Shown in pieces: positions 61,645 to 62,561 of a stretch of 62,561 nucleotides of DNA. The translations under genes and the position numbers were made by a program. The stretch covers positions 1 to 62,561 of the forward strand of contig CAMBQN010000016.1 of NCBI GenBank assembly GCA_945870025.1. Reading direction: 5' to 3'. The stretch is from Akkermansia muciniphila (GTDB lineage Bacteria; Verrucomicrobiota; Kiritimatiellia; RFP12; JAAYNR01). The notes below the pieces were generated by a model, which worked only from the letters and a program-made list of their open reading frames with translations, did no database searches and was not told the DNA's origin. Every line of letters starts with the position of its first letter. Within the stretch, counting starts at the first letter, position 1.

Positions 61645-61763
61645 AGGTGGTCACTCGGTCCCTTTTTTTCTCAACCGACCCAACCTTTTCTCATTTATTG
61701 GGAGCATAGGTGTGGAAGGTAGAGTGTGTTCTACCCCGATTGCGTCGCCACGATGGAACAGGA

Positions 61764-61815
61764 AATGCGCGAAGCGGGTAGGGCGACGGCGTCCCCGCCG
61801 CGCCGCAGAAGATGG
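61764..61815. repeat. Family 2 repeat, isolated copy (inverted relative to 40105-40160)
   Basis: The sequence AATGCGCGAAGCGGGTAGGG is found here, and its reverse complement closes the block at 40105-40160. The downstream GC-rich part (GCGTCC-CCGCCGCGCCGCAG) also matches. The gap from 61645 to 62561 holds no intact gene. Confidence 0.8.
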
Positions 61816-61828
61816 AGAAGGCTGATGG

Positions 61829-61855
61829 AAGGTCCGTCCCTTGCGGGGCCTTTTT
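61829..61855 (+). terminator. Possible intrinsic terminator
   Basis: AAGGTCC pairs with GGGCCTT across a short GC-containing loop and is followed by five T residues (61851-61855). One G-T wobble is present. It lies 185 nt after the FAD oxidoreductase stop. Confidence 0.4.
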
Positions 61856-61875
61856 AATAATGCGGCGATTGAGTT

Positions 61876-61913
61876 ATCGGGGTCGGGGTCGGTATCGGAA
61901 TCGGGGTCGATTT
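61876..61913. repeat. Short ATCGGG/GTCGGG tandem repeat
   Basis: Hexanucleotide units ATCGGG, GTCGGG, GTCGGT, ATCGGA, ATCGGG are repeated directly. No coding meaning is evident. Confidence 0.7.
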
Positions 61914-62012
61914 TCCGTTGGTTTTAGGCGCTTCTGGGTTTGTGGGGGATTTTTCATTGAAGGGTAATCGGGGCCATGCTCAAGCCTCCGAACGGGAAGA
62001 GCCGACAAAATG

Positions 62013-62081
62013 TGCGACGAAGCGTAAACGACAAAGTGTGGGACGAAGTGTGGGACGAAGTCCTGCTGCTCCTATCCATGC
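62013..62081. repeat. Family 3 repeat (DEVWDEV-type), second locus
   Basis: TGCGACGAAGCGTAAACGAC and the following GTGTGGGACGAAG units match the reverse complement of 36630-36668. CCTGCTGCTCCTATCCATGC follows in the same orientation as at 36591. No four-helix-bundle gene remains here. Confidence 0.75.
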
Positions 62082-62124
62082 CATTTCGCCCCACAAACCC
62101 GGAAGCGCCGTTTTCCAGCGTGCT

Positions 62125-62395
62125 TTATTTGCGCTCGTTCTGGAACTGCTTGCGCAGCAACCGGTCTGTCTGGCTGGCCAGATAAAGCGGCAGGGATAGG
62201 AGCGTGAAGGAGATATCTTTCACGCCGGTCTTGTCGCCGATGTCCATCGAGAATGAACCCAATGAGGGGCGGTCCTGAAAAGAACAAGAGCGTCTTGTCC
62301 GGCACAATGGGCTGATTAAAATACAGGCTCAATTCCTGAACGATATGTTTGGCATCCATGCGGTTGAATAGCGCGTGCAGCTCATCTTTCTTTTT
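62125..62395 (-). pseudogene. Frameshifted and deleted remnant of an AAA/DUF4143-type ATPase
   Basis: On the minus strand, KKDELHALFNRMDAKH followed by IVQELSLYFNQPIVPDKTLL and FF resembles the region leading to the Walker B site of DUF4143-type ATPases. The frame is then lost near 62278. One base on, DRPSLGSFSMDIGDKTGVKD and SFTLLSLPLYLASQTDRLLR resemble the extreme C terminus of the same family and end at a stop at 62125. The middle of the protein is missing. Confidence 0.55.
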
Positions 62396-62457
62396 CGGAT
62401 TACAGCCTCATCAAAGCGGTGTCGCGCGGAATACCGCTTGCCACCGCACTGGTATAA

Positions 62458-62541
62458 GCACCCCCACACGCCTGTTGGTAAGTTGGCCGGGGGCCCTTCA
62501 AGGCCCCATAAGGCCAACCTTATCAACAGGACTGGGGGTGC
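62458..62541. repeat. 84-bp imperfect palindrome followed by a T-rich run
   Basis: Outer arms GCACCCCC and GGGGGTGC, then CCTGTTG/CAACAGG, TAAG/CTTA, TTGGCC/GGCCAA and an inner GGCCTTGAAGGGCC-like core pair in order with small bulges. TTTCTTTTT follows at 62550-62558. It may be a terminator, the end of a mobile element or a recombination site; the window edge stops the analysis. Confidence 0.6.
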
Positions 62542-62561
62542 GGATGGCTTTCTTTTTGCTA

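Noticed and set aside
61645-61670. Terminator directly after the FAD oxidoreductase
   Set aside because: A T-run is present but no convincing hairpin precedes it.
1-62561. CRISPR array, rRNA or tRNA genes
   Set aside because: No regularly spaced direct repeats, and TpsiC-like GTTCGAA strings occur only inside coding regions without a cloverleaf.

Overview
The window reads as a contiguous stretch of chromosome from a GC-rich, diderm, strictly anaerobic-looking bacterium of the PVC superphylum, most likely Kiritimatiellota/Verrucomicrobiota-like. This is inferred from gene content, not from a marker-gene tree. The pointers are: bamA-ompH-lpxD (outer membrane and lipid A); three sigma-70/ECF proteins with a long Ala-rich linker, a membrane helix and a large C-terminal part, typical of PVC bacteria; corrinoid methyl-transfer proteins with a RACo-type activator; a GGGtGRT/Fe-S scaffold pair; and radical SAM and ferredoxin genes. 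No rRNA, tRNA, CRISPR array or prophage was seen.

Layout. 1-3.4 kb: transposase tail, then a corrinoid activator (RACo-like) and larC on +. 3.4-13.2 kb: a long minus-strand run trxA > ABC ATPase > ABC permease > GldG-like > DUF4340 > NERD > S41 protease > dapF > rsmE. 13.4-14.1 kb: corrinoid protein with a strong terminator. 14.3-26.3 kb: accessory region with a SUMF1-domain protein, three modular ECF sigma factors, a DUF4143 ATPase, an XRE/nucleotidyltransferase pair and a HEAT-repeat exported protein. 26.4-27.5 kb: SSB and an unknown partner. 27.5-33.4 kb: a compact five-gene minus-strand cluster (beta-propeller, ferredoxin, radical SAM, DUF116-polyprenyl synthetase fusion, prenyltransferase/cyclase-repeat protein) that looks like an uncharacterised isoprenoid pathway and is the best candidate for a new system. 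33.7-35.8 kb: AraC regulator divergent from a URO-D/corrinoid-type methyltransferase. 35.9-36.7 kb: gene debris and repeats. 36.7-39.9 kb: MsbA-like exporter and a glycosyltransferase. 40.2-41.9 kb: GGGtGRT and Fe-S scaffold genes. 42.1-46.1 kb: small exported protein, hisD, hisC, ruvB. 46.3-48.5 kb: pyrH > frr > a TIRxKRP-repeat membrane protein. 48.6-50 kb: H1-tailed DksA/TraR protein, lspA and a mini membrane protein. 50-56 kb: TPR protein > bamA > ompH > lpxD > lipoprotein. 56.2-61.6 kb: type II topoisomerase B and A subunits and an FAD oxidoreductase. 61.6-62.6 kb: repeats, a broken ATPase and a long hairpin.

The housekeeping blocks (envelope biogenesis, nucleotide, histidine and lysine synthesis, translation) are intact and tightly packed. 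The corrinoid activator, corrinoid protein and URO-D protein are scattered over 35 kb but would together form a methyl-transfer system. At least three families of short interspersed repeats occur between genes, two of them represented by inverted copies many kilobases apart, and small gene fragments lie next to them. All functional calls come from reading motifs and context; no database search was run.
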